A stretch of 64,000 nucleotides of DNA, taken from NCBI GenBank assembly GCA_043497085.1, contig JBIEKI010000010.1, one strand, 5' to 3'. This document shows, one piece after another, positions 17,570 through 26,800 of this stretch. The DNA is from Thalassobacillus sp043497085. Lineage in GTDB: Bacteria; Bacillota; Bacilli; Bacillales; Halobacillaceae. The translations under genes were made by a program, and so were the position numbers. The notes under the pieces are model-generated. The model worked only from the letters and a program-made list of their open reading frames with translations. It had not been told where the DNA came from and made no database searches. Position 1 is the first letter of the stretch. Each line of letters begins with the position of its first letter.

Positions 17570-18607
17570 TTAATTTCTGCTGGAGTATTCGTGGATCAAC
17601 TGCGTCAATCGTTTCAACGTTTCGGGTTTAATATCCGGAGTGACCCCATGCCCCAGATTGAAAATATGGGCAGGGTTCTCTTTCCCTTCATCGATGATTC
17701 GCTTGGCACGTTCCTCAATGACATGCCAGTCGGATAACAGCAGTGATGGATCCAAATTACCCTGGAGCGGTTTGGTAATTCCTGCATTTCTCGCTTCCGT
17801 AATTGACATTCTCCAGTCCAGACCAAGAACATCAACAGGCAGGTCGTTCCATTCCGTAATCAAATGCCGTGCTCCGACGCCGAATAGGATCAATGGCACG
17901 CCTTCTTCCTGTAATGTTGAAAAAATCCGGTGCATCACCGGCTTGATGAAAGTACGGTAATCTTCCTGGTTCAAGGCACCTACCCAGGAATCGAAAATCT
18001 GGATCGCTTTCGCCCCGGCATTGACTTGCCCTCTGACATAATCAATCGTCATATCCGCCAGTTTATCCATCAACAGGAACCACGTTTCGGAGTCGCTGTA
18101 TATCAATGACTTGGTTTTATTATAGTTTTTCGATGGTCCACCCTCAATCATATAGCTTGCCAGGGTGAATGGAGCTCCGCTGAAGCCGATCAACGGGACG
18201 TCCAGCTGTTCTTTCGTCAATAGACGAATGGTGTCCATTACGTAAGGTACGTCGGATTCGGGATCAATGGTACCCAATTTTTCCACATCTGCTTTGGACG
18301 CGATCGGGTTATCGATCACAGGACCGATCCCTTTCACAATGTCCACATCGACGCCAATCGCTGGTAATGGCGACATGATGTCCTTATATAGGATCGCTGC
18401 ATCGACGCCGTATTGCTCAACCGGCAGCCTTGTTACATACGCACACAGCTCCGGCTGATGGGTGATTTCAAATAAGGAATATTTTTCCTTCATCTGGCGG
18501 TACTCAGGCTGAGAACGTCCTGCCTGACGCATATACCAGACTGGTGTGTAATCAGTCGTTTCCCCACGGAAAGCTTTCAAAATCGTATCGTTGATCTGTC
18601 TTGTCAT
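17570..18607 (-). CDS. hemE: Uroporphyrinogen decarboxylase HemE
   Basis: This 345-residue cytosolic enzyme converts uroporphyrinogen III to coproporphyrinogen III. The signature PVWYMRQAGRSQPEYR lies near residues 21–37 and GFSGAPFTLASYMIEGG near residue 145; the catalytic aspartate region DAAILYKDIMSPL is also present. It is the first gene of hemE-hemH-hemY and follows an AAAGGGG ribosome-binding site. pbpF lies 180 bases upstream on the same strand, as in B. subtilis. Confidence 0.95.
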   Translation of the reverse strand: MTRQINDTILKAFRGETTDYTPVWYMRQAGRSQPEYRQMKEKYSLFEITHQPELCAYVTRLPVEQYGVDAAILYKDIMSPLPAIGVDVDIVKGIGPVIDNPIASKADVEKLGTIDPESDVPYVMDTIRLLTKEQLDVPLIGFSGAPFTLASYMIEGGPSKNYNKTKSLIYSDSETWFLLMDKLADMTIDYVRGQVNAGAKAIQIFDSWVGALNQEDYRTFIKPVMHRIFSTLQEEGVPLILFGVGARHLITEWNDLPVDVLGLDWRMSITEARNAGITKPLQGNLDPSLLLSDWHVIEERAKRIIDEGKENPAHIFNLGHGVTPDIKPETLKRLTQLIHEYSSRN

Positions 18608-18786
18608 GCAAAATAACCCCTTTACTATATGTTGAACTAAGCGGGATGAACGGAAGCATCATGCTCCCGGCTGGACCACTTCTTTGCTCATCTGTCATAC
18701 TTTTTATCCGTATTCCACTATAACACTTTTTTACTATCTACATAGTAATTGACGATTTTTGTCACCATTTTGTACTTTTTATGCTG

Positions 18787-20967
18787 CTACCATTCCAACA
18801 CTGCTTTATTGGACGGTTCCCCTTCCATTTTAGTCAGTGGATCATAAGGAACGACATAATAGGTATTTCGCTTAAATACATCCTTCGGGTTCACGGTATA
18901 GGATCCCTGGCCGGTCACCTCTCCAATTCGCGTGTCGACTCCAGGTTCATCCCGGTAGATCCGATAGACAACTCGATCATCCTGTGCCGGTGTCCAGGAT
19001 AATCTTCCTCTTACCAGGGAGACGCCACCAACTTCAAAGTTCACCTTTAGATCTTTGATTACAGGAAGCTCCATCGGCGGCGGCACTTCTTTCACTTTCT
19101 CTGGTTTCTGGAAACTTGCACTCAACCCTTTCTGGCGATCGATTTCAGTCAATATCGACTTCATCATGGCTGTCGGATAACTGCTTCCACCTTCCAGGTA
19201 GTGCTCTTTTCCGGAAGAATCATACCCCATCCAGACACTGCCGACATATTGGGGGGTGTAGCCGGCAAACCACACGTCTTTATTTTTTCCTGCTACTGAA
19301 TCATGCTGCTGGGTACCTGTTTTGCCAGCTAATGCTTTTCCATAATTGCCAGCTGTTCCAGTCCCATGAGTAACGACTCGCTGGAGCATCTCTGTGATAT
19401 TCCAGGCTGTCTGTGAGGAAAAAACCTTCCGCTCTTTCGGTTTCATCTCTTCTATGACTTTGCCGTTGCGGTCTTCTATCTTCTTGATCGTGTAGGCATC
19501 AATGGCCTTGCCGCCTTTGGCAAATGCCCGATAAGCTTCGACCATCTGGACTGGTGTGTAACCATGCTCAAGGCCACCGAGAGCCAGTGAAAGCCCGCTA
19601 TCATTCGTTTCAAGGCCAAGTTTTTTCAAGTACTCCTTGGATGCATCTATTCCAATCTGATCAAGCAGCCAAACAGCCGAGACGTTTTTAGACTCTACCA
19701 GCGCCTGGTATAGCGACACGACCCCTTCATAATTATCATCATAGTTCTTTGGTTGATACTTGCCGAATTTCATCGGGCGATCCACCAATAAGGAATATGG
19801 ATGATACTTCGCTTCCATCGCCGGTCCATAGACCGACAATGGTTTGATCGTCGATCCGGGAGCACGCCGGACATTGGAACGGTTCATGCCACCATGTTCA
19901 AAATCACGGCCGCCGATAGCAGCGACGACCGCTCCACTGTCTGCATCCATCAACGTGAATGCTCCTTGCACACCTTCCACTGAACCAGGGACATACTCTC
20001 CATTTTGCATCTGCTCATAGGCGATTTTCTGTATGTCCGGATCCATCCCGGTTACGATACGGTAGCCTCCGCGTTTCAGTTCATCACGACTGATATTATA
20101 TCGTCCAGCCGCTTCCCGGATAACGAGATCCACATAACTATTCGACCATTTCTGCTCCTCCCGTTCCTGATGATTCACTTCCAATGTCTTACCTTGGAGC
20201 TGCAGCATCTGCTCGGAAGTAATCATGCCAACATCATGCATCCTGCTCAATACGACATTCCGGCGTTTCACCGCTTCTTCAGGGTTATCGAGCGGAGAAT
20301 ACGTATTCGGAGCTTTCGGCATCCCCGCCAGCATCGCCCCTTCGGAAATGGTCATTTCAGAGGCAGGTTTGCTGTAAAAAGTCTGCGAGGCCTGTTCAAT
20401 CCCATAAATTCCTTTGCCAAAATAGATGCGGTTCAAATAAAGCTCCAGTATTTCTTTTTTGGTATAATTCCGCTCTAAATAAAGAGCAGCCATGACTTCC
20501 TTGGTTTTTCTCATCCACGTTTTATCGTTGGTCAAAAATAAATTTTTGGCAAGCTGCATCGTAATCGTACTGCCGCCCTCCACCTTTTTCATCGCAATCA
20601 AATCCTTATATAGCGCACGGAAGATTGCACGGGGATCGATCCCGCCATGCTCATAAAAGCGGGCGTCTTCAACGGCAATAAAAGCATCCTCTACATGATC
20701 AGGAACCTCATCAATGGATATCGAGGTACGATTTTCGGTATATATCCGCTCAATCACTTCTCCGTTTTCCAACTCGACTGTTGTGGCGTCATTTAATACA
20801 AGCTTTTCTTTATCGGCAACCAAAATTCCGCCGAACAGGATGGTCAGGTAACCGAGCACCGCTAACAGTACAGCACTGAGAGCGACAATCGCTGCCCATT
20901 TATAACGCTTCTTCTTGAGCCGTTTCATCCTGGTAGGTGGTCTTTTGCTGTCATTCCATATCTTCAA
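18787..20967 (-). CDS. pbpF: Class A penicillin-binding protein PBP1F
   Basis: This is a 726-residue bifunctional peptidoglycan synthase. A basic cytoplasmic N-terminus and one membrane helix (about residues 27–50) are followed by a GT51 glycosyltransferase domain with EDARFYEHGGIDP and GGSTITMQLAKNLFL. The transpeptidase domain has the active-site serine in PGSTIKPL, SKNVSA as the SxN motif, and KTGTQQ. The C-terminus carries an Ig/FN3-like domain (about residues 635–726). Position before hemE identifies it as the pbpF orthologue. It diverges from hmoB. Confidence 0.93.
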   Translation of the reverse strand: MKIWNDSKRPPTRMKRLKKKRYKWAAIVALSAVLLAVLGYLTILFGGILVADKEKLVLNDATTVELENGEVIERIYTENRTSISIDEVPDHVEDAFIAVEDARFYEHGGIDPRAIFRALYKDLIAMKKVEGGSTITMQLAKNLFLTNDKTWMRKTKEVMAALYLERNYTKKEILELYLNRIYFGKGIYGIEQASQTFYSKPASEMTISEGAMLAGMPKAPNTYSPLDNPEEAVKRRNVVLSRMHDVGMITSEQMLQLQGKTLEVNHQEREEQKWSNSYVDLVIREAAGRYNISRDELKRGGYRIVTGMDPDIQKIAYEQMQNGEYVPGSVEGVQGAFTLMDADSGAVVAAIGGRDFEHGGMNRSNVRRAPGSTIKPLSVYGPAMEAKYHPYSLLVDRPMKFGKYQPKNYDDNYEGVVSLYQALVESKNVSAVWLLDQIGIDASKEYLKKLGLETNDSGLSLALGGLEHGYTPVQMVEAYRAFAKGGKAIDAYTIKKIEDRNGKVIEEMKPKERKVFSSQTAWNITEMLQRVVTHGTGTAGNYGKALAGKTGTQQHDSVAGKNKDVWFAGYTPQYVGSVWMGYDSSGKEHYLEGGSSYPTAMMKSILTEIDRQKGLSASFQKPEKVKEVPPPMELPVIKDLKVNFEVGGVSLVRGRLSWTPAQDDRVVYRIYRDEPGVDTRIGEVTGQGSYTVNPKDVFKRNTYYVVPYDPLTKMEGEPSNKAVLEW

Positions 20968-21071
20968 GGTTTGTGCACCCTTTCTTCTATCTTTCCTGTA
21001 TGGGTTATAACTTGTTTTTTCAATTCTTTCATTGCTACACTGAATTTATAATGGAAAGGGGAAATGTGCAA

Positions 21072-21578
21072 ATGAAAGTTTCTATGACAAATGGTACACC
21101 AAACTATTTAGCAAATCTAGATAAGAAACATCCAGAAACAACACTCTTTTTCATGCAAGACCAGGACAAGACAGTCGCTTATCATGAAGGTGAACCGTCC
21201 ATATTCGAAGAAGGCCGGGAATATGAAACCGTAGACGCTGTAGGTGAAATGAAGCCCGACGGGTTCGTGGTAATGAATAACATTCCGGTCAGTGATGAAG
21301 GTCGTCCAGTTTTTGAAGACCGTTTCAAAAACCGCAAAGGCGGGGTTGAACAAATGGAAGGTTTCCAGGCACTGCGCATTCTCCGTCCTTTAAAGGGAAA
21401 CACTTATGTCGTACTTACCCAGTGGCGAAATGAAAATGATTTTGAAGACTGGAAGAATTCCCAGTCGTTTGAGAAGGCACATCAAAATTCCGGACCAGAT
21501 CACGCCAAAAAACCTTCCTTCATTGATGGGAATGCTTATATTACGCAATACCATATGGTTCAATTTGTAGATGAATAG
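21072..21578 (+). CDS. hmoB: Haem-degrading monooxygenase HmoB
   Basis: This is a 168-residue protein with a C-terminal ABM/IsdG-like fold. LRPLKGNTYVVLTQWRNENDFEDW includes the Asn/Trp region typical of IsdG-family enzymes, which break down haem to release iron. The N-terminal extension (MKVSMTNGTPNYLANL…) is characteristic of HmoB (YhgC). The ATG at 21072 follows AAAGGGGAAA; longer upstream frames lack a ribosome-binding site. It is next to the pbpF–hem genes as in B. subtilis, so haem synthesis and turnover are neighbours. Confidence 0.88.
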   Translation: MKVSMTNGTPNYLANLDKKHPETTLFFMQDQDKTVAYHEGEPSIFEEGREYETVDAVGEMKPDGFVVMNNIPVSDEGRPVFEDRFKNRKGGVEQMEGFQALRILRPLKGNTYVVLTQWRNENDFEDWKNSQSFEKAHQNSGPDHAKKPSFIDGNAYITQYHMVQFVDE

Positions 21579-21582
21579 AAAA

Positions 21583-21613
21583 AGTGAGCGGCATGAGACC
21601 GCTCACTTTTTTA
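21583..21613 (+). terminator. Terminator after hmoB
   Basis: AAAGTGAGCGG and CCGCTCACTTT flank a 6-base loop and are followed by a T run. Confidence 0.88.
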
Positions 21614-21689
21614 TTCACTTGCAATTAGATCGTAAAATGATTATTTTTTCACAAGCCTGGTTTTTTCGTTCACCCGGATTCTGGTTTAT

Positions 21690-22325
21690 TTATGTCTTTT
21701 TCAACAATTGATTCTTATGGGCATAAACGGCTGCCTGGGTCCGGTCATGAACGCCAAGTTTACTGAGGATATTGCTGACATGGGTTTTGACCGTCTTGAT
21801 ACCGATATAAAGAGAATCACTGATTTCCTGATTCGTCATTCCTTCTCCGATGCATAGCAACACTTCTAATTCTCTTTGAGTCAACTCGTCATGGGGTTTC
21901 TTTTCTGAAGATCGAAAGCGATTCATCATTTTGCTTTGTACCTTCGGTTCGATTGTATTTTCACCACGGTATGCTTTTTTGATCGCACCCGCTATTTCCT
22001 CTGCAGAAGATGTCTTCAGCATGTAGCTGAACGCTCCTGCTTCTAAAGCCGGAAATACCTTTTCATCGTCATAATAGCTTGTCAAAATGATCACTTTGCA
22101 ACGCGGATGGTCGGCCATGATTTTTTCAGTAGCCTCAATCCCGGTCCCATTCTCCATGATCAGATCCATTAATACCACATCCGGCTTCAGTTCAGCTACC
22201 AGTGCTGCTCCTTCATATCCGCTCGAGGCTTCACCGACAATATCAAGCTCGTCTTCCGTGTTCAGATAAGCGATGACTCCTTTCCGCACAACATCATGGT
22301 CATCAACAACCACTACCCGTATCAT
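21690..22325 (-). CDS. liaR: Response regulator LiaR (NarL family)
   Basis: This 211-residue two-component regulator has the receiver acidic pair DDH at residues 8–10, the phospho-acceptor D54 in VVLMDL, and a C-terminal LuxR-type helix-turn-helix (LTQRELEVLLCIGEGMTNQE, then GIKTVKTHVSNILSKL). It pairs with the LiaS-like kinase, whose stop overlaps its start as ATGA. LiaR orthologues respond to lipid-II-cycle antibiotics and envelope stress. Confidence 0.92.
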   Translation of the reverse strand: MIRVVVVDDHDVVRKGVIAYLNTEDELDIVGEASSGYEGAALVAELKPDVVLMDLIMENGTGIEATEKIMADHPRCKVIILTSYYDDEKVFPALEAGAFSYMLKTSSAEEIAGAIKKAYRGENTIEPKVQSKMMNRFRSSEKKPHDELTQRELEVLLCIGEGMTNQEISDSLYIGIKTVKTHVSNILSKLGVHDRTQAAVYAHKNQLLKKT

Positions 22326-23389
22326 CCAATCTCCCCCTTCACTTCCCGTAATGGCACACGTATATCAATATGCGTCCCTTCACCTTCCCGTGAGCGGATG
22401 GCAAAGGCTCCCCCGATTTCTTCCGTTCTTTCTTTCATCGTCTTCAACCCGTAGGAAGCAACAATCATTTCTTTTTCAGCGGTATCAAAACCGACGCCAT
22501 TATCTCCAATATGTAAAAATAGTTCCTTGTTTTTCTTGTTTATCGTCACTTTGACCTCTGTTGCATTAGAATGACGCAGAATATTAGAAAGTGCTTCCTG
22601 GACGATCCGGAACAAATGCTCTTCAATTGTTTGAGAAAAAACTTCTGTTTCTTCCAGATGGAGGTGAAAATCGATTGGACATTTCTGTTCTAATTCCTCT
22701 ACCAGCCGCTTGATCCCTGTCGCCAACGGGTCTCCTGATAAATGAACAGGACGCAGATGCAATAATAATGCCCTCATCTCTGTTTGTGCCTGCAGCGCCA
22801 TGGAAGTAATTTCTTCCAGCTGCTGCTTCGCTTTTTCCGGCTTCTTATCAAACATTCTTACCGCAGCCTGAGACATCATGGTCAATGCGAATAACTGCTG
22901 GCTTACCGCGTCATGCAAATCACGGGCCAGCCGCTGACGTTCTTCGATGGTCGCGGCACTATGTGCTTTTTTTGCCAGTTCTGCTTTCTCATCCGCCAAA
23001 CGCACCAATGATTCCTTCTGCTCCTGCAATTTTCCGCCAAGTTCATTCAATTCTCCGCCAATCCTGGCAATTTCATCTTCTTCACTGAATAATACCTTCG
23101 TTTTGAAGTTGCCCCTCGCAAGATGGGTGATCACGGTTGATAAACTGTCAATCCGGTCCTTCAGATCTCCACTCGACCGGAAGCCTGCATAAAAAGACAT
23201 AAACAACCCAAGCAAAAAGTAAACAGACATAAACAACAGAATAGCCCCCGGCGACAGCCATGACGGTGAAAACCAAACATGGATCGACAATAGGATAGCA
23301 AGCAGGACAAACGTGTTCAATATCAAACCGAATAGATGAGACCTTATAAAGCTATATCGAATACTGCTCAACCGCTTCAACATAATCAT
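22322..23389 (-). CDS. liaS: Sensor histidine kinase LiaS
   Basis: This 355-residue membrane kinase has two N-terminal helices (about residues 18–40 and 48–70) with a very short extracytoplasmic loop, the intramembrane-sensing layout. A HAMP-like linker is followed by the HisKA_3 domain with the phospho-acceptor in RQRLARDLHDAVSQQLFAL and an ATPase domain with IGDNGVGFD and the GLKTMKERTEEIGG box. It lies between liaF (6-base gap) and liaR (4-base overlap). Confidence 0.92.
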   Translation of the reverse strand: MIMLKRLSSIRYSFIRSHLFGLILNTFVLLAILLSIHVWFSPSWLSPGAILLFMSVYFLLGLFMSFYAGFRSSGDLKDRIDSLSTVITHLARGNFKTKVLFSEEDEIARIGGELNELGGKLQEQKESLVRLADEKAELAKKAHSAATIEERQRLARDLHDAVSQQLFALTMMSQAAVRMFDKKPEKAKQQLEEITSMALQAQTEMRALLLHLRPVHLSGDPLATGIKRLVEELEQKCPIDFHLHLEETEVFSQTIEEHLFRIVQEALSNILRHSNATEVKVTINKKNKELFLHIGDNGVGFDTAEKEMIVASYGLKTMKERTEEIGGAFAIRSREGEGTHIDIRVPLREVKGEIG

Positions 23390-23395
23390 CCGCTC

Positions 23396-24166
23396 CTATA
23401 CTTTATCGACCCGAATATCGCCGGCCTTTAATTCAATGGCAACCGTTAATCTCCGTGTCGCTTCCTGGTAGCCTGGCGTCTCATAAGACACCGTGCGGTT
23501 GATGCCATCTGTCTTTTTCCCCAGGATAGAAATATTTCCTGCTTTAACGAATGCTTCAATACGAAATTCCAGATGCTCGGGCATCAGCATCTTGATATCT
23601 CCAGCCCATCCCTTTACGGAAATCGGGGTATCTTCTTCAGGAATGAAAGCTTTTGTAAAATCAAAGTGATAGTCACCGACCACATTGCGCAGCTCCATTG
23701 GCTCTACTTTCCAGTTATCTGCAGTATATTGATGATCGCCGATTACCATGTGTTGTTTTTTATGTTTCTTCTTAGCAACTTTCACATCTTTGCCATTTGT
23801 ATCGACCTCTACCCGGAATTTGGGTTTGCTGCCTCCAAGAAATATTCCAAAGCCGATATAGATAAACAACAACGGCCATAATTGCAACACATCCCCGAAA
23901 GTGAACGGAATGACATTCATCATACCCAGCAGCACCAATGATCCATAAATGAAAAGGAATGACCCCGCCATCCATGAGCCTCCGTTGCCGGTGATATTGT
24001 CCCACCAAAGCTTTAGCCCTAAAATTGTCAAGCCTGCCGCAATAAGGATGCCCCAGGAAAAATACAAAGTTTTATCAATTACTCCGAGATTCTCCAGCAC
24101 CAGTACACTGCCAACTGCTATCAATAAAACAGCAAGCAGAAATTGTAACCATCCTTTTTTCATCAT
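23396..24166 (-). CDS. liaF: LiaF, negative regulator of LiaRS
   Basis: This 256-residue membrane protein has about four N-terminal helices (residues 5–110) and a C-terminal beta-rich cytoplasmic domain (DUF2154-like) with PEHLEFRIEAFVKAGNISILG and the terminal IELKAGDIRV. LiaF inhibits LiaS until envelope stress. Gene order liaF-liaS-liaR is canonical. The liaIH genes that precede liaF in B. subtilis are not in this window. Confidence 0.9.
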   Translation of the reverse strand: MMKKGWLQFLLAVLLIAVGSVLVLENLGVIDKTLYFSWGILIAAGLTILGLKLWWDNITGNGGSWMAGSFLFIYGSLVLLGMMNVIPFTFGDVLQLWPLLFIYIGFGIFLGGSKPKFRVEVDTNGKDVKVAKKKHKKQHMVIGDHQYTADNWKVEPMELRNVVGDYHFDFTKAFIPEEDTPISVKGWAGDIKMLMPEHLEFRIEAFVKAGNISILGKKTDGINRTVSYETPGYQEATRRLTVAIELKAGDIRVDKV

Positions 24167-24307
24167 CGCTCATCCCTTTTTATCTCTATCTTTTGTAAAT
24201 TAGACATTTATGTCTTTAATCCCTTCTTTTCAGGATCCTTCCTTGTCTTTATTTTCACAAAAAAACCCCCGGGCAGTAACGCACGGAGGAATGGTTTCAT
24301 CTCCGCC

Positions 24308-24955
24308 TTAAGACGGAGATGATGCTTTATGTTTTTTCAACCAATGATAGAATGACAGCCAGATGACCACCACAAGGATACCGAAACTGAATCCTGCTGC
24401 CACATCGGTCAAATAGTGTACCCGCAGGATGTACCGGCTGAACCCTATTAATAAAATCAATACTACTCCTAAAGCGACCAGCCAGATGGCAGCTTTCATA
24501 TTTTTCATTTTTCCTATTAAAAAATAAATCAAGAGACCATAAGTCACCATTGAAACCATGGCGTGTCCGCTGGGGTAACTTAATCCTGTTCCATCAACGC
24601 TTTCCAATATGCGCGGGCGTTCCCGCTCTACCAGATGCTTGATTAAGAAATTGGCACCATAACCGATCGCCACTCCGAGCACAAGCATAAAACCTGCAAT
24701 TATGTCTTTAAAATACAACCATAGCACCAGTCCAAAGATAATTGCTATCGTATATAAAGCTATGCTTGAGCCTAACTCTGTAACCCAACGGAAAATGGTT
24801 TCGATACCCGTCCCTTCGATGTCGGCAACGAACTGGTTCGCCCAGCGATCGATGGCTGGCTTCCCGTCCCCGGTCACTTCTATTGTGAAAATGACTACAG
24901 AGAGCAAGGCCAGGGTTACCATGGCAGCAACAAAATACCGTTGTTTTCGTGTCAA
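24308..24955 (-). CDS. PAP2-family membrane phosphatase
   Basis: This is a roughly 215-residue integral membrane phosphatase with six predicted helices. The three PAP2 motifs are complete: KHLVERERPR, YPSGHA and SRYILRVHYLTDVAAG. Members dephosphorylate undecaprenyl pyrophosphate or phosphatidylglycerol phosphate; the substrate is not decided here, though its position beside liaFSR makes a lipid-carrier role attractive (inference). A GTG at 24967 lies in the ribosome-binding sequence, so a TTG at 24955 or 24958 is the likelier start. Confidence 0.85.
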   Translation of the reverse strand: MTRKQRYFVAAMVTLALLSVVIFTIEVTGDGKPAIDRWANQFVADIEGTGIETIFRWVTELGSSIALYTIAIIFGLVLWLYFKDIIAGFMLVLGVAIGYGANFLIKHLVERERPRILESVDGTGLSYPSGHAMVSMVTYGLLIYFLIGKMKNMKAAIWLVALGVVLILLIGFSRYILRVHYLTDVAAGFSFGILVVVIWLSFYHWLKKHKASSPS

Positions 24956-25063
24956 CAAACCTACCACCTCTATTCTTCATTACGATACCCACTGACACGT
25001 TTATTAAAAACAATCCAGGGAATATTACCTGTGGATGAAGAATAATTGAAAGGATGATAATCA

Positions 25064-25498
25064 ATGGATGAAAAAATGAAAGAATTAATTGATGGATTGA
25101 ACGAAGATTTAGCTCATGAATATGCAGCTTCTATCATGTATACGTACAACGCAGCTACTGTAGATGGGCTATACTATTCTGTCCTGAAACCGTTTTTCGA
25201 AGGTGAAATCGCTGACGAACAAGGACACGCGTTATATCTATCAGAAAAAATCAAGATTTTAGGTGGTACTCCGACAACTACTCCGGCTGAAGTCAAGCAA
25301 TTGACCAATGTCAAAGAAATGCTTGAAGAAGCACGCAAGTCGGAAGAAGACACAATCAGTCGTTATGAAACGCGTAAAAAGCAGGCAGACGAATTAGGTC
25401 TCACCGAATTGGTTGTCAAACTGGAAGACATGATCACTGACGAAACACAGCACATGGAAGAAATGGAACGCCTGTTGGCGGACCCTCGTTTATCATAA
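25064..25498 (+). CDS. Ferritin-like / bacterioferritin-type protein
   Basis: This 144-residue, all-helical protein of the ferritin-like superfamily has di-iron ligands of the four-helix bundle recognisable in EDLAHEYAAS (helix 1), EGEIADEQGHA (helix 2, ExxH) and ITDETQHMEEME (helix 4, ExxH). It lacks the Dps N-terminal signature. A role in iron storage or oxidative protection is likely from the family. It is monocistronic with a strong terminator. Confidence 0.82.
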   Translation: MDEKMKELIDGLNEDLAHEYAASIMYTYNAATVDGLYYSVLKPFFEGEIADEQGHALYLSEKIKILGGTPTTTPAEVKQLTNVKEMLEEARKSEEDTISRYETRKKQADELGLTELVVKLEDMITDETQHMEEMERLLADPRLS

Positions 25499-25507
25499 TA
25501 AGTGATG

Positions 25508-25540
25508 GCGCTCTGACGGATGACCGTCAGGGCGCTTTTC
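25508..25540 (+). terminator. Terminator after the ferritin-like gene
   Basis: GCGCTCTGACGG and CCGTCAGGGCGC form the stem (one mismatch) around ATGA, then TTTTCTTT. Confidence 0.88.
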
Positions 25541-25558
25541 TTTAATGATTGAACTATT

Positions 25559-25586
25559 CTGACATTGATTGAGGATGTGGTAGAAT
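25559..25586 (+). promoter_or_regulatory. Probable SigA promoter of yhaA
   Basis: CTGACA and TAGAAT are separated by 16 bases, about 35 bases before the yhaA start. Confidence 0.5.
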
Positions 25587-25621
25587 AGGGACATTCAAAC
25601 CTGTAAAGGAGGAGCTAATCG

Positions 25622-26800
25622 ATGTGGAAAGACATTTTTATGGCAATTGATCAGGCTTACGAAGAAATGGTCGAGATCCGGCGATATTTACACCAATATC
25701 CTGAAGTTTCATTCAAAGAAGAAAAGACCGCCAAGTATATTGCAGATACATATGAGCAGCTCGGTATTCCTTATCAAGCACACATAGGCGGAAACGGGGT
25801 CATCGCCAGACTCGAAGGAGGAAAGCCTGGTAAGACGGTCGCTCTCAGAGCCGACTTCGATGCATTGCCGATCCAGGAAGAAAATGATGTACCATATAAA
25901 TCAAAAAATGATGGTGCCATGCATGCATGCGGCCATGATGGTCATACCGCGACCCTTCTGTCCCTCGCCAAGGTACTGGTTGATTATCAAAAAGAACTGC
26001 CAGGCACGGTCGTATTTTTGCATCAACATGCGGAAGAATATGCTCCGGGTGGAGCAAAACCAATCATCGAAACCGGTGCACTGGAAGATGTCGACGCTGT
26101 GTTCGGCACCCATCTATGGGCAACGACTCCCCTCGGAACCATCGAAACCGCCAAGGGCCCTTTTATGGCTGGAGCAGACCGATTTGAAATCCTCATCAAA
26201 GGGAAAGGCGGACACGGAGCACAGCCACACTTGACAAAAGATGCGCTGGTCATCGGTTCCCAGCTGGTCACCTCGTTGCAGCAGATTGTCAGCCGGCGCC
26301 TTGACCCACTGGAGACAGCCGTGGTCACCGTCGCGCAATTTGAATCAGGTACAGCATTCAACGTCATTGCAGACACTGCCAAACTGACGGGAACCGTCCG
26401 CACCTTTGATGCGCAGGTACAGGATACGATCATCGAGGAGATGGAGAAGATTATCAAATCCTCCTGCATCCCTTATGATGCAGACTATCAATTCGATTAT
26501 TACAAAGGCTACCCTCCGGTGATCAACCATGCCGATGAGGCAGACCTGATCCTGAAGCATGCTCACGAGGCAGATGAAACCTTAACTACCAGAGAAACAG
26601 CACCAAGCATGGCCGGTGAGGACTTTGCTTATTACCTTCAGGAAAAACCAGGTGCCTTTTACTTTACAGGCGCAAAAATTGAGGGTCATGCTTATCCCCA
26701 TCACCATCCAAAATTCGACATTGATGAAAGAGCGCTCCCACTTGCAGCGAAGACACTGCTACAGGCGTATCGTTCCTATCAGGAAAAGCATGCTTCTTAA
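25622..26800 (+). CDS. yhaA: M20 family amidohydrolase YhaA
   Basis: This 392-residue metal-dependent amidohydrolase of the M20/M40 group (N-acyl amino acid or hippurate hydrolase type) has the metal ligands in MHACGHDGHTA, QHAEEYAPGG and the late YPHHHPKFDID. The dimerisation domain occupies about residues 185–300, and SMAGEDFAYYLQEKPGAF is the usual C-terminal block. The substrate is unknown. It converges on ecsC with a 4-base overlap of the two stop regions. Position next to ecsC is as in B. subtilis. Confidence 0.9.
   Translation: MWKDIFMAIDQAYEEMVEIRRYLHQYPEVSFKEEKTAKYIADTYEQLGIPYQAHIGGNGVIARLEGGKPGKTVALRADFDALPIQEENDVPYKSKNDGAMHACGHDGHTATLLSLAKVLVDYQKELPGTVVFLHQHAEEYAPGGAKPIIETGALEDVDAVFGTHLWATTPLGTIETAKGPFMAGADRFEILIKGKGGHGAQPHLTKDALVIGSQLVTSLQQIVSRRLDPLETAVVTVAQFESGTAFNVIADTAKLTGTVRTFDAQVQDTIIEEMEKIIKSSCIPYDADYQFDYYKGYPPVINHADEADLILKHAHEADETLTTRETAPSMAGEDFAYYLQEKPGAFYFTGAKIEGHAYPHHHPKFDIDERALPLAAKTLLQAYRSYQEKHAS

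Noticed and set aside
26023..26469. 148-codon minus-strand frame within yhaA
   Set aside because: Shadow of yhaA, whose catalytic motifs are all on the plus strand.
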